Source: an uncultured Bacteroidales bacterium (GTDB lineage Bacteria > Bacteroidota > Bacteroidia > Bacteroidales > Muribaculaceae). Taken from it: a stretch of DNA of 12,512 nt. The translations under genes and the position numbers were made by a program. Within the stretch, counting starts at the first letter, position 1; each line of letters begins with the position of its first letter. Location of the stretch: NCBI GenBank assembly GCA_900554345.1, contig USHH01000045.1, positions 1-12,512 on the forward strand, read 5' to 3'. Shown one piece after another: positions 1-6,307 of this stretch. Under the pieces are notes generated by a model. That model was not told where the DNA came from, ran no database searches, and saw nothing but the letters and a program-made list of their open reading frames with translations.

Positions 1-509
1 CCGTCTTGCACGAGGAGATAGTGACCCTCGGAGGCGGCGAGCTCAGCGCAAGCCTCGGAGCGCTCTCGGCCGACCATCTGCTCCACGTCTCCGACGAGGG
101 AGTGAAGGCGATGGCCGAGGCAGGAGTCGTAGCCACGCTGCTTCCGCTCACGGCCTTCGCCCTCAAGGAGCCCTATGCCCCGGCGAGGAAATTCATCGAG
201 GCAGGGGCAGCCGTGGCCCTCGCCACCGACCTCAACCCCGGCAGCTGCTTCTCCGGCTCCATACCGCTCACGATAGCCCTTGCCTGCATCTACATGAAGA
301 TGACAGTGGAGGAGACCATCACGGCGCTGACGCTCAACGGCGCGGCAGCCCTCGGCATGGCCGACAGGATAGGCAGCATCGAGCCGGGCAAGCGCGGCGA
401 CTTCGTGATGCTGGGATGCGACAATTACAATGTGCTCCCCTATTACGTAGGCATGAACTGTGTGAAAACCACCATCTTCGACGGACGCATCGTGGCCGAG
501 AACCCCTGA
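1..509 (+). CDS. hutI: Imidazolonepropionase, C-terminal part (5' end outside window)
   Basis: This enzyme hydrolyses 4-imidazolone-5-propanoate to N-formimino-L-glutamate, the third step of histidine breakdown, in the cytoplasm. The reading frame is open from base 3, so the gene starts upstream; about 168 residues are visible. They carry HutI hallmarks of the amidohydrolase fold: a GGGEL stretch followed by SADHLLH (a metal/substrate histidine in the family), then ATLLPLTAF, and ATDLNPGSCF, whose Asp is a metal ligand in characterised HutI. The tail IEPGKRGDFVML is the usual return to the small beta domain of amidohydrolases. At the left edge the family's HADE metal motif appears as LHEE, so the usual histidine position is Leu; this could be lineage variation or an edge effect. 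hutH follows after 47 bp on the same strand, so the two are very probably co-transcribed. The identification is firm from the motifs and from the neighbour. Confidence 0.94.
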   Translation, partial: VLHEEIVTLGGGELSASLGALSADHLLHVSDEGVKAMAEAGVVATLLPLTAFALKEPYAPARKFIEAGAAVALATDLNPGSCFSGSIPLTIALACIYMKMTVEETITALTLNGAAALGMADRIGSIEPGKRGDFVMLGCDNYNVLPYYVGMNCVKTTIFDGRIVAENP

Positions 510-556
510 CCAAATACGAAACACAAAACTGAAGCGACAACAACAACTTTTATCAA

Positions 557-2074
557 ATGGAAAAACTCGAAATATATGAGATTGGCTCAAGCCAGCTCAC
601 CTACGACCTGATCGAGAGGATACTGCGCGACGGCACGAAGCTGGCGCTCTCCCAGTCGGCAATCGACAAGATCAAGCATTGCCGCGAATATCTCGATCTG
701 AAGACCGACAGAGACACGGTGCCCATCTATGGAGTGACCACCGGCTTCGGCTCGCTCTGCAACAAACACATCACCCGCGACGAGCTCTCCACACTCCAGG
801 AGAACCTGGTGAAGAGCCATTCGTGCAGCGTCGGCACTCCGGTAGACCCGACAGTGGTGAAACTCATGCTCCTCCTCAAGGCCCACGCCCTCTCGATGGG
901 CTTCAGCGGCGTGCAGGTGGAAACCGTGGAGAGGATTCTCGACTTCTACAACAACGACATCCTTCCCGTGGTGTTCGACCGCGGCTCGCTTGGCGCCTCC
1001 GGCGATCTCGCACCGCTTGCCAACCTCTTCCTCCCCCTGATCGGCGAAGGCTACGTGATGTATAAGGGAAAGAAGATCAAAGGCAAGGAAGCGCTCAACA
1101 TCTTCGGCTGGCGCCCCATCAAGCTGAAATCGAAAGAGGGCCTCGCCCTTCTCAACGGCACCCAGTTCATGAGCGCCAACGGCATCAAGGCGCTGATCGA
1201 CGGCTGGCATCTGGTGAACTGCTTCGACCTCTTCGGCGCCATGTCGCTCGAGGCCTTCGACGGCCGCATCGAGCCGTTCTGGCACTGCATCCAGGCCGTG
1301 CGTCCCCACCCCGGACAGATCGAGACGGGCAAGGTGTTCCGTGGCATCCTCAAAGGGAGCGAGATCATCAAGAGGGAGAAGGAGCATGTGCAGGATCCCT
1401 ATTCGTTCAGGTGCATCCCGCAGGTACACGGCGCCGTTAAGGACGCCATGCGCCACGTGACTGAAGTGCTCCATATAGAGATCAACTCCGTGACCGACAA
1501 CCCGACGGTGTTCCCGGAGGAGGATCTCGTGGTGTCGGGCGGCAACTTCCACGGCGAGCCGATAGCCCTCGTGTTCGACTATATGGGCGTAGCGCTCCAT
1601 GAGCTCGGCAACATCTCCGAGCGCCGTGTGGCACAGCTGATCATGGGCTACCGCGGACTGCCCGAGTTCCTCGTGGCAAAGCCCGGCCTGAACTCCGGCT
1701 TCATGATTCCTCAGTATGCCGCCGCTTCGATGGTGAGCCAGAACAAGATGTATGCATGGCCGGCATCGTGCGACTCGATCGTGAGCTCCAACGGCCAGGA
1801 GGACCTCGTGTCGATGGGCGCCAACGCAGCCACCAAGCTCCACAAGATCATCGCAAACCTGAAATATATCGCGGCCATCGAGCTGATGAACGCCGCCCAG
1901 GGCATCGATTTCAGACGTCCTCTCAAATCGTCGCCTCTCATCGAGAAGGTGATGGAGGCCTACCGCAAGGAAGTGCCGTTTGTCACCGACGACGTGGTGA
2001 TGGAAGACTATATAGCAGCCACGATGCAGTTCCTCGACAATTTCGATGTCGAGATCGAAGTGCTCGAAGACTGA
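557..2074 (+). CDS. hutH: Histidine ammonia-lyase
   Basis: It removes ammonia from L-histidine to give trans-urocanate, the first step of the Hut pathway, in the cytoplasm. The 505-residue length is typical for bacterial HAL. The Ala147-Ser148-Gly149 triad, within GSLGASGDLAPL, is the one that cyclises to the MIO electrophile. Other expected active-site positions are present: Tyr58 in YGVTTGFG, Asn200 in NGTQ, Tyr282 and Arg285 in YSFRC, and Glu415 in NGQED. Ser87-His88 in NLVKSHS is the pattern of histidine lyases; tyrosine lyases have His-Leu here and phenylalanine lyases Phe-Leu, so I prefer HAL to TAL or PAL. One small oddity is that the family's usual QEDHVSM reads QEDLVSM. The ATG at 557 gives the normal N-terminus; the leader is A-rich and has no clear Shine-Dalgarno, as is usual in Bacteroidetes. 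hutI lies 47 bp upstream. The 3' end converges on the nitroreductase gene, 26 bp away, with a 6-bp hairpin (arms 2066-2071 and 2076-2081) across the stop codon but no T-run. Confidence 0.96.
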   Translation: MEKLEIYEIGSSQLTYDLIERILRDGTKLALSQSAIDKIKHCREYLDLKTDRDTVPIYGVTTGFGSLCNKHITRDELSTLQENLVKSHSCSVGTPVDPTVVKLMLLLKAHALSMGFSGVQVETVERILDFYNNDILPVVFDRGSLGASGDLAPLANLFLPLIGEGYVMYKGKKIKGKEALNIFGWRPIKLKSKEGLALLNGTQFMSANGIKALIDGWHLVNCFDLFGAMSLEAFDGRIEPFWHCIQAVRPHPGQIETGKVFRGILKGSEIIKREKEHVQDPYSFRCIPQVHGAVKDAMRHVTEVLHIEINSVTDNPTVFPEEDLVVSGGNFHGEPIALVFDYMGVALHELGNISERRVAQLIMGYRGLPEFLVAKPGLNSGFMIPQYAAASMVSQNKMYAWPASCDSIVSSNGQEDLVSMGANAATKLHKIIANLKYIAAIELMNAAQGIDFRRPLKSSPLIEKVMEAYRKEVPFVTDDVVMEDYIAATMQFLDNFDVEIEVLED

Positions 2075-2100
2075 CGTCTTCAGACACCGACAGATTCACC

Positions 2101-2862
2101 TCACTCTGCGTTACGGTAGAATTGGGAATGGTTTCCCCATTCCCAATCGCCGTCGCAGACGGAGGCGAAATTGTATTTGGCGATACCTAAATCAATGAGG
2201 TTTCGCTCATTTTTTGTATCCACGTATGCCGTGACCGTCGGCGTATCACCGGAAGGGTCTACAGCGATTCTCACCGGACGCTTGTTGAGTGCGGAGGGAG
2301 CGCAGGCCACGGCCTCGAGACCTTCCTGCAGCCAGGGCATTTCTGCCAGCGCCTTGTCGAGATCCTCGGGAGAGCCGTCGAAGAAATCAGTCCAGGGACG
2401 GTCGTTGCGGTGGACGAGCTTCGCCATCATCCTGCCGACGAGACGCTCCTTTTCGAGAGGATAACCGAACGCCACCAGAAACAACAGCTCCTCACCGGGG
2501 CGGATGAGGATGTGGAGTTTCGACGACTCGTAGGTGCCACCCACATAGCAAGTGCCAAGACCGGCTTCCACAGCCTTCATCACAAACTGCTCCGCGAAAT
2601 AACCGGCGCGCTCGAGAGCATCGGGAAATGATGTCTCGGCTATCACTGTCAGGTAATTCCTCACATTATTGAAAATGCCATAGCTGCGGCTGAAAGCCTT
2701 GAACGGTGTGTCATCGCCGAAAGTGAGGCTGAATTTCAGTCCGGCCTCATGGGTAGCGATCATCGTGGCCTCGGCGCGCAGCATATTGGCGACAGCGGTG
2801 TCGACCTCGCGCTGCTGATAGGCCCTCACCGAGTGGCGCTTCTGTAATTCCTCTAAAGTCAT
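2101..2862 (-). CDS. Putative nitroreductase, TM1586-like family
   Basis: This is a probable FMN-dependent NAD(P)H oxidoreductase of the nitroreductase superfamily; the physiological substrate cannot be told from sequence. I start it at the ATG at 2862 (protein MTLEELQKRHSVRAYQQREV, 253 residues). The N-terminal RxSVRxY motif is the classical FMN-phosphate-binding start of nitroreductases, and the frame upstream of it is low-complexity, Cys- and Pro-rich and passes through a palindromic intergenic repeat. Two related halves follow. The first has AGYFAEQFVMKAVEAGLGTCYVGG (about residues 107-130), resembling the helix and GLG-T/S-C segment of nitroreductases, and then FLVAFGYP. The second runs from about 195 and contains APSALNKRPVRIAV, resembling the APSxxNxQPW motif. 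This internal duplication in one chain is what points to the TM1586-like group (PF14512) and away from a homodimeric NfsB type. The last codons hold a perfect hairpin (2121-2147). The gene appears to be monocistronic. The superfamily is secure; the subfamily is likely. Confidence 0.84.
   Translation of the reverse strand: MTLEELQKRHSVRAYQQREVDTAVANMLRAEATMIATHEAGLKFSLTFGDDTPFKAFSRSYGIFNNVRNYLTVIAETSFPDALERAGYFAEQFVMKAVEAGLGTCYVGGTYESSKLHILIRPGEELLFLVAFGYPLEKERLVGRMMAKLVHRNDRPWTDFFDGSPEDLDKALAEMPWLQEGLEAVACAPSALNKRPVRIAVDPSGDTPTVTAYVDTKNERNLIDLGIAKYNFASVCDGDWEWGNHSQFYRNAE
2121..2147. repeat. Perfect 11-bp inverted repeat in the 3' end of the nitroreductase gene
   Basis: The arms ATTGGGAATGG (2121-2131) and CCATTCCCAAT (2137-2147) are fully complementary around a 5-base loop, TTTCC. 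It lies within the last 16 codons of the minus-strand gene and 47 bases past the hutH stop, where the two genes converge. No T-run follows on either strand, so it is not a classical intrinsic terminator. It could halt or protect both convergent transcripts; that role is inferred. Confidence 0.7.
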
Positions 2863-2913
2863 ATCAAATCCTTTCTTCAAGATAAAGCAATAAAACCAAT
2901 GGACTGGGAAGAA

Positions 2914-2946
2914 ACATGCCGGAGGCATGTCCCTACAAGCCGGGGA
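2914..2946 (+). repeat. REP-like hairpin with CCCTACA tail (copy A)
   Basis: ACATGCC (2914-2920) and GGCATGT (2924-2930) form a perfect 7-bp stem around GGA, followed by CCCTACA and then a CGGGGA run. It lies in the 165-bp gap upstream of the nitroreductase start. A second hairpin with a different stem but the same CCCTACA tail and a following CGGG lies at 6308-6342. Shared flanks with differing stems are what a dispersed palindromic family would show. Only two copies are visible, so the assignment is tentative. Confidence 0.5.
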
Positions 2947-2949
2947 AAT

Positions 2950-2964
2950 ATTAATGACATTAAT
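2950..2964. promoter_or_regulatory. ATTAAT-GAC-ATTAAT dyad upstream of the nitroreductase gene
   Basis: Two copies of the self-complementary hexamer ATTAAT, separated by GAC, form a 15-bp near-palindrome about 90 bp upstream of the nitroreductase start. The shape and position suit a binding site for a dimeric repressor, but AT-rich dyads also arise by chance. I found no convincing TAnnTTTG box in this gap on the minus strand. Confidence 0.25.
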
Positions 2965-3027
2965 TGATACTGCCCACAATTAACAACAAGCCGCTGGGGA
3001 CGATGGTTGTATGGGTCGAATTATGAG

Positions 3028-4017
3028 TCATAGGGTCAGGCACATGCTGATATGCGGGCGGCTCTCGTAGATAAAGACGCCGGAGGTGGCCACGAAACCC
3101 AGCGACTCATAAAACTCCTTCAGATAGGCCTGCGCCTCGATCTCGATGCTGCCGACACCGAATCTCCGAGCCTGGTTGATGGCGGCTTCAAGCAGACGTC
3201 GCGACAGGCCACAGCCACGCCACTCATTCACGGTCAGCACCCGCCCTATCGAGGCGCTCTCGTGGCGAACACCGGGATCTATCAGCCGAAGATAGGCCGC
3301 CACTTTCCCATCTATCTCGATATAGAAATGCCAGGAACTGAAATCGGCCTCGTCAAGATCCTGATATACGCAATCCTGCTCCACCACAAACACCTCCGAG
3401 CGGCATCGCAGCATTTCATACAGGAGAGCCGGCGTGAGTATCTCGAATCTCGCTGCCTTCACGATTATGTCGCCAAGCTTCTTCTTACGTGTGATGAAAT
3501 CCGAGGCTTTCGGCCTGACTATCGACTTATACTCGCTCTCGAAATTAGGGGTGAATACACCGGTGCCGAGTGCATCGTCGATCTCCTTCATGGTCCAGAA
3601 ACGCCCTCCGTCAAGCTCTTTCGACGGAACAGGCTCCTGCGACGACATGGCGAAAAAGACATTCACCAGCTCGCGCTCTACGGCAGATTGGAACTCATAG
3701 GAAGCGATCTTCACGGGAGCGAGCGAGGAGAGGCCGATCTCCTCCCGCGTCTCGCGGTGGAGCGCATCCCAGAGCTTCTCGCCATAGTCGATGTGGCCGC
3801 CGACTGCTGTATCCCATTTGCCGGGTTGAATCGACTTCCATTGCGGACGCCGCTGGAGCCATAGCCTTCCATTGGAGTCGAAGAGATGGAGATGTACCAC
3901 CGGGTGAAGCAGCATCGATCCGCCGTGGCACTCCCCTCTTGAGGCTTTTCCTACCACGTGTCCCTCGGCATCGACCAGCGGAAGCATCTCTTTGTCGTTA
4001 TCGTTCATCTCAAGCAT
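3028..4017 (-). CDS. Fusion of NUDIX hydrolase (IPP-isomerase-like) and ElaA-type GNAT acetyltransferase
   Basis: This is one 329-residue chain with two enzyme domains. Residues about 10-175 are a NUDIX domain. The box runs from G74 to L96 in GX5EX7REXXEEXGL form (G74, E80, R88, E89, E92, E93, G95), with Thr90 where a hydrophobic residue is usual. The entry segment DAEGHVVGKASRGECH resembles the IPP-isomerase/YfcD group, which handles nucleotide or other diphosphates; the substrate is unknown. Residues about 186-329 resemble E. coli ElaA, a GNAT protein: RSEVFVVEQDCVYQDLDEAD, an acetyl-CoA loop at WRGCGLSRRLL (265-275), AQAYLKEFYESLGF, and PHISM near the end. No stop or frame change separates the domains, so the fusion is real in this sequence. 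The start could be the ATG at 4017 or the one at 4008. The second is better separated from the terminator T-run that ends at 4018. No clear promoter is visible, so expression may depend on read-through from serC-serA. Confidence 0.9.
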   Translation of the reverse strand: MLEMNDNDKEMLPLVDAEGHVVGKASRGECHGGSMLLHPVVHLHLFDSNGRLWLQRRPQWKSIQPGKWDTAVGGHIDYGEKLWDALHRETREEIGLSSLAPVKIASYEFQSAVERELVNVFFAMSSQEPVPSKELDGGRFWTMKEIDDALGTGVFTPNFESEYKSIVRPKASDFITRKKKLGDIIVKAARFEILTPALLYEMLRCRSEVFVVEQDCVYQDLDEADFSSWHFYIEIDGKVAAYLRLIDPGVRHESASIGRVLTVNEWRGCGLSRRLLEAAINQARRFGVGSIEIEAQAYLKEFYESLGFVATSGVFIYESRPHISMCLTL

Positions 4018-4056
4018 ATATAAAAAGATTATGGGAACCCGAGAGCTCCCATAATC
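4018..4056 (-). terminator. Intrinsic terminator after serA
   Basis: Read on the minus strand, GATTATGGGA (4056-4047) pairs perfectly with TCCCATAATC (4036-4027) to give a 10-bp stem with a 10-base loop, immediately followed by TTTTT and then ATAT. This is a standard rho-independent terminator 18 bases past the serA stop. The unusual point is that its T-run ends right at the first ATG of the NUDIX-GNAT gene (4017), so it may act as an attenuator for that gene. The structure is plainly visible; the regulatory role is inferred. Confidence 0.85.
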
Positions 4057-4074
4057 CGTCTATGAAGAATGTAT

Positions 4075-4992
4075 TTATTTGTTGACCTGGAATTTGTTCC
4101 AACCGTCCTTGAGGTAGGCGATCACCTGTTCGGCGGCGGCTACACCTGCGTTGTAGTTGGCCTCGGCGGTCTGGGCTCCCATCTTCTTGGGAGTGAAGAA
4201 CACGCGGTCGGCAAACTTCTCCATGAACTCAGCGGCTTTGTCGGGCTTGATGTCGGAGACGTAGCGGAGGTCTGGACGCTCCTCGAGAGCGCGGATCAGG
4301 CCGTCCTCATCAATCACTTCCTTGCGGGCTGTGTTGATGAGTACACCCTTCTGCGGCATACGCATCACGAGGTCGTAGCCTATCGAGCCGCGTGTCTGGG
4401 GAGTGGCGGGGATGTGGAGCGACACGAAGTTGTTCTGGGAGAACAGCTCGTTGACGTCGTGGCAGGGCTTAACGCCGGCAGCCTCCATCACCTCGTCGGC
4501 GACGAAGACGTCGAGAGCCTCCACCTTCATGTCGAAGCCCTTGGCGATACGAGCCACATTGCGGCCTACCTGACCGAAAGCGTAGATGCCGAGCGACTTG
4601 CCCTTGAGCTCGCTGCCGGAGGTGCCGTTATACTGGTTGCGGCACATCATCACGATCATGCCGAAAACGAGCTCGGCTACGGCGTTGGAGTTCTGGCCGG
4701 GAGTGTTCATCACGCAGATGCCGTGCTCAGTAGCGGCCTTGAGGTCGATATTGTCGTAACCGGCGCCGGCGCGGACGATGACCTTGAGCTCGGGAGCGTT
4801 GCGCATCACTTCCTCATCGATGACGTCGCTTCTCACGATAAGGCCGTTGGCGTCTTTCACGGCGTTGAGGAGGTCGGCGCGTGTGCCGCGCTCTACGATT
4901 TCGAGGTCGTTGCCGGAGGCGTTGACCACATCGGAAATAGCCTTGACGGCGTTCTGTGCGAAAGGCTTTTCAGTGAAAACGAGAATCTTCAT
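4075..4992 (-). CDS. serA: D-3-phosphoglycerate dehydrogenase, short form (type IIIK)
   Basis: It oxidises 3-phosphoglycerate to 3-phosphohydroxypyruvate with NAD+, opening serine biosynthesis in the cytoplasm. I start at the ATG at 4992 (MKILVFTEKP, 305 residues); the frame extends nine codons further to a GTG at 5019, which would nearly touch the serC stop. Substrate-domain signals are RAGAGYDNIDL and NTPGQNSNAVAEL. The Rossmann segment GIYAFGQVGRNVAR (135-148) replaces the usual GxGxxG with AxGxxG. Arg223 in INTARKEVID is the conserved catalytic-site arginine. The catalytic His found in most PGDHs (PHxG) is Lys here: TPKKMGAQ, Lys269. That is the hallmark of the type IIIK enzymes of Bacteroidetes and Entamoeba. 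There is no regulatory ACT domain; the chain ends FQVNK. Serine feedback through ACT is therefore not expected. serC lies 29 bp upstream in the same direction. Confidence 0.95.
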   Translation of the reverse strand: MKILVFTEKPFAQNAVKAISDVVNASGNDLEIVERGTRADLLNAVKDANGLIVRSDVIDEEVMRNAPELKVIVRAGAGYDNIDLKAATEHGICVMNTPGQNSNAVAELVFGMIVMMCRNQYNGTSGSELKGKSLGIYAFGQVGRNVARIAKGFDMKVEALDVFVADEVMEAAGVKPCHDVNELFSQNNFVSLHIPATPQTRGSIGYDLVMRMPQKGVLINTARKEVIDEDGLIRALEERPDLRYVSDIKPDKAAEFMEKFADRVFFTPKKMGAQTAEANYNAGVAAAEQVIAYLKDGWNKFQVNK

Positions 4993-5021
4993 GACTTTGT
5001 CTGGCTGATTTGGTTTCACGA

Positions 5022-6098
5022 TTAGTGTTTAGCCTCGAATTCCTTCATGACAGCCACGAGAGCCTCTACGCTCTCCATGGGGAGTGCGTTGTAGAGGGAA
5101 GCGCGGAAACCGCCTACGGAACGGTGGCCCTTGATGCCGACCATGCCCTTGGAGGCAGCGAACTCCGAGAACTCCTTCTCGAGGTCGACATACTCGGGAT
5201 TCATCACAAAGCATACGTTCATGATGGAGCGGTCTTCTGTAGCGACTGTGCCCTTGAAGAGCTTGTTGCGGTCGATCTCCTCGTAGAGACGGGCTGCCTT
5301 CTCCATGTCGAGCTTCTCCATGGCCTTGATGCCGCCGATCTGCTTGTAGTAGCGCAGAGTCATGAGTGCGGAGTAGATGGGGAGCACCGGAGGAGTGTTG
5401 TACATGGAGCCCTTCTTGATGTGTGTGCGGTAGTCGATCATTGCGGGGAGAGCCCTTGTCACGTGGCCGAGGGCGTCTTCCTTAACGACAACGAAAGTCA
5501 CGCCGGCAGGGGCGAGGTTCTTCTGAGCGCCACCATATATAAGGGAGTACTTGGAGACGTCGACGGGGCGGGAGAAGATGTCGGAGCTCATGTCGGCCAC
5601 CATGGGGATGGGGCAATCGGGATCCACGCGGAGCTCTGTGCCGTAGATTGTATTGTTGGATGTGAAGTGGAAATAGTCGCAGTCGGTGGGGATTGTGTAG
5701 TCCTTGCCTACCTTGGGGATGTAGTTGAAGTTGAACTCCTCGGAGCTTGCGAGCACGTCAACGTCGCCGAAGAAGCGGGCGGCCTTGATGGCGTTGGTAG
5801 CCCATGTGCCGGTGTTGACGTAAGCGGCTTTCTTCTCGAGCATGTTGAAGGGCACCATATAGAACTGGGTGCTGGCGCCGCCGCCGAGGAAGAGCACGTG
5901 GTATCCCTCGGGGATTTCAAGGAGCTCTTTGAAGAGGGCTACGGCCTCGTCGACTACAGCCTGGAACTCTTTGGAGCGGTGGGAGATTTCAAGGATTGAG
6001 AGTCCTGTGCCGGCGAAGTCGCGGATAGCCTTGGCAGTCTCATCGATGGTGTACTGGCTGAGAATGCTGGGGCCGGCATAGAAATTGTGCTTTTTCAT
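5022..6098 (-). CDS. serC: Phosphoserine aminotransferase
   Basis: This PLP enzyme transfers the amino group of glutamate to 3-phosphohydroxypyruvate, giving O-phosphoserine. The same fold serves pyridoxal 5'-phosphate synthesis in some bacteria. The 358 residues match the family's normal length (about 360). Visible signatures are NFYAGPSILS at the N-terminus, EISHRSKEF (His40-Arg41, substrate phosphate), LGGGASTQF (71-79, PLP phosphate), TSNNTIYGT, ADMSSDIFSRP (Asp169 and Ser171 region), and the Schiff-base lysine Lys193 in YGGAQKNLAPAG. The C-terminal HRSVGGFRASLYNA is the substrate-arginine segment. It is the first gene of a serC-serA operon. Its 5' region has a good Bacteroides-type promoter, a 19-bp inverted repeat and an 8-bp palindrome, each listed separately. 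The leader has no recognisable Shine-Dalgarno. The identification is very secure. Confidence 0.97.
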   Translation of the reverse strand: MKKHNFYAGPSILSQYTIDETAKAIRDFAGTGLSILEISHRSKEFQAVVDEAVALFKELLEIPEGYHVLFLGGGASTQFYMVPFNMLEKKAAYVNTGTWATNAIKAARFFGDVDVLASSEEFNFNYIPKVGKDYTIPTDCDYFHFTSNNTIYGTELRVDPDCPIPMVADMSSDIFSRPVDVSKYSLIYGGAQKNLAPAGVTFVVVKEDALGHVTRALPAMIDYRTHIKKGSMYNTPPVLPIYSALMTLRYYKQIGGIKAMEKLDMEKAARLYEEIDRNKLFKGTVATEDRSIMNVCFVMNPEYVDLEKEFSEFAASKGMVGIKGHRSVGGFRASLYNALPMESVEALVAVMKEFEAKH

Positions 6099-6142
6099 GT
6101 CCGTTGTATGATTTATAAATGGTTGATTTATTGTCGTTTTAA

Positions 6143-6160
6143 AAAATATCGAGATATTTT
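6143..6160. promoter_or_regulatory. 8-bp palindrome at the predicted serC transcription start
   Basis: AAAATATC and GATATTTT are exact reverse complements around GA. The palindrome begins 3 bases downstream of the serC -7 box (minus strand), so it covers the expected start of the mRNA at about 6157. It could be an operator or a 5'-end stem-loop; neither is shown. Confidence 0.4.
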
Positions 6161-6163
6161 ATG

Positions 6164-6194
6164 CAAAATTAAGATTTTTAATCTGATTGGCAAA
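6164..6194 (-). promoter_or_regulatory. Bacteroides-type promoter of the serC-serA operon
   Basis: On the minus strand TTTG (6194-6191) is followed, after 19 bases, by TAATTTTG (6171-6164). This is an exact match to the primary-sigma consensus of Bacteroidetes, TTTG near -33 and TAnnTTTG near -7, with normal spacing. The start would fall near 6157, giving a leader of about 60 bases before the serC ATG at 6098. Confidence 0.75.
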
Positions 6195-6218
6195 ATTTTT
6201 CAGATTAAAAATCTTAAT
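6168..6218. repeat. Perfect 19-bp inverted repeat overlapping the serC promoter
   Basis: The left arm ATTAAGATTTTTAATCTGA (6168-6186) and the right arm (6200-6218) are exact reverse complements around a 13-base spacer. The spacer contains the -33 TTTG box, and the left arm covers half of the -7 box (6168-6171). It lies 130 bases beyond the LRR gene stop and has no T-run after it, so a large operator is more attractive than a terminator. An AU-rich hairpin in read-through RNA from the LRR gene is the alternative. Confidence 0.75.
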
Positions 6219-6307
6219 ATGATGGCTTGGCGGCTGAGGCGGGAGCGCTGTGGCGGCAGCGCTAGCGTTAACAGCCGCGCTGGATGGAGGGAGGATGCGG
6301 CAAGAGC

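Noticed and set aside
587..1843. Long open frame of 418 codons on the minus strand
   Set aside because: It lies wholly antisense to hutH, gives a His/Val/Glu-rich sequence with no family motifs, and is explained by the GC-rich codon pattern of hutH.
2863..2979. N-terminal extension of the nitroreductase by 39 codons
   Set aside because: It passes through the REP-like hairpin and is Cys/Pro-rich, while MTLEELQKRHSVRAY at 2862 is a normal nitroreductase start.
4069..5025. Open frame of 318 codons on the plus strand
   Set aside because: It mirrors serA on the opposite strand and has no domain signature; serA has all its motifs.
5010..5999. Open frame of 329 codons on the plus strand
   Set aside because: It mirrors serC; the repetitive Val/Gly/Glu/His composition is typical of an antisense shadow.
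6168..6218. Reading the 19-bp inverted repeat as the LRR gene terminator
   Set aside because: The stem is AT-rich, has no T-run after it and lies 130 bases past the stop, directly over a matching promoter; kept only as an alternative.
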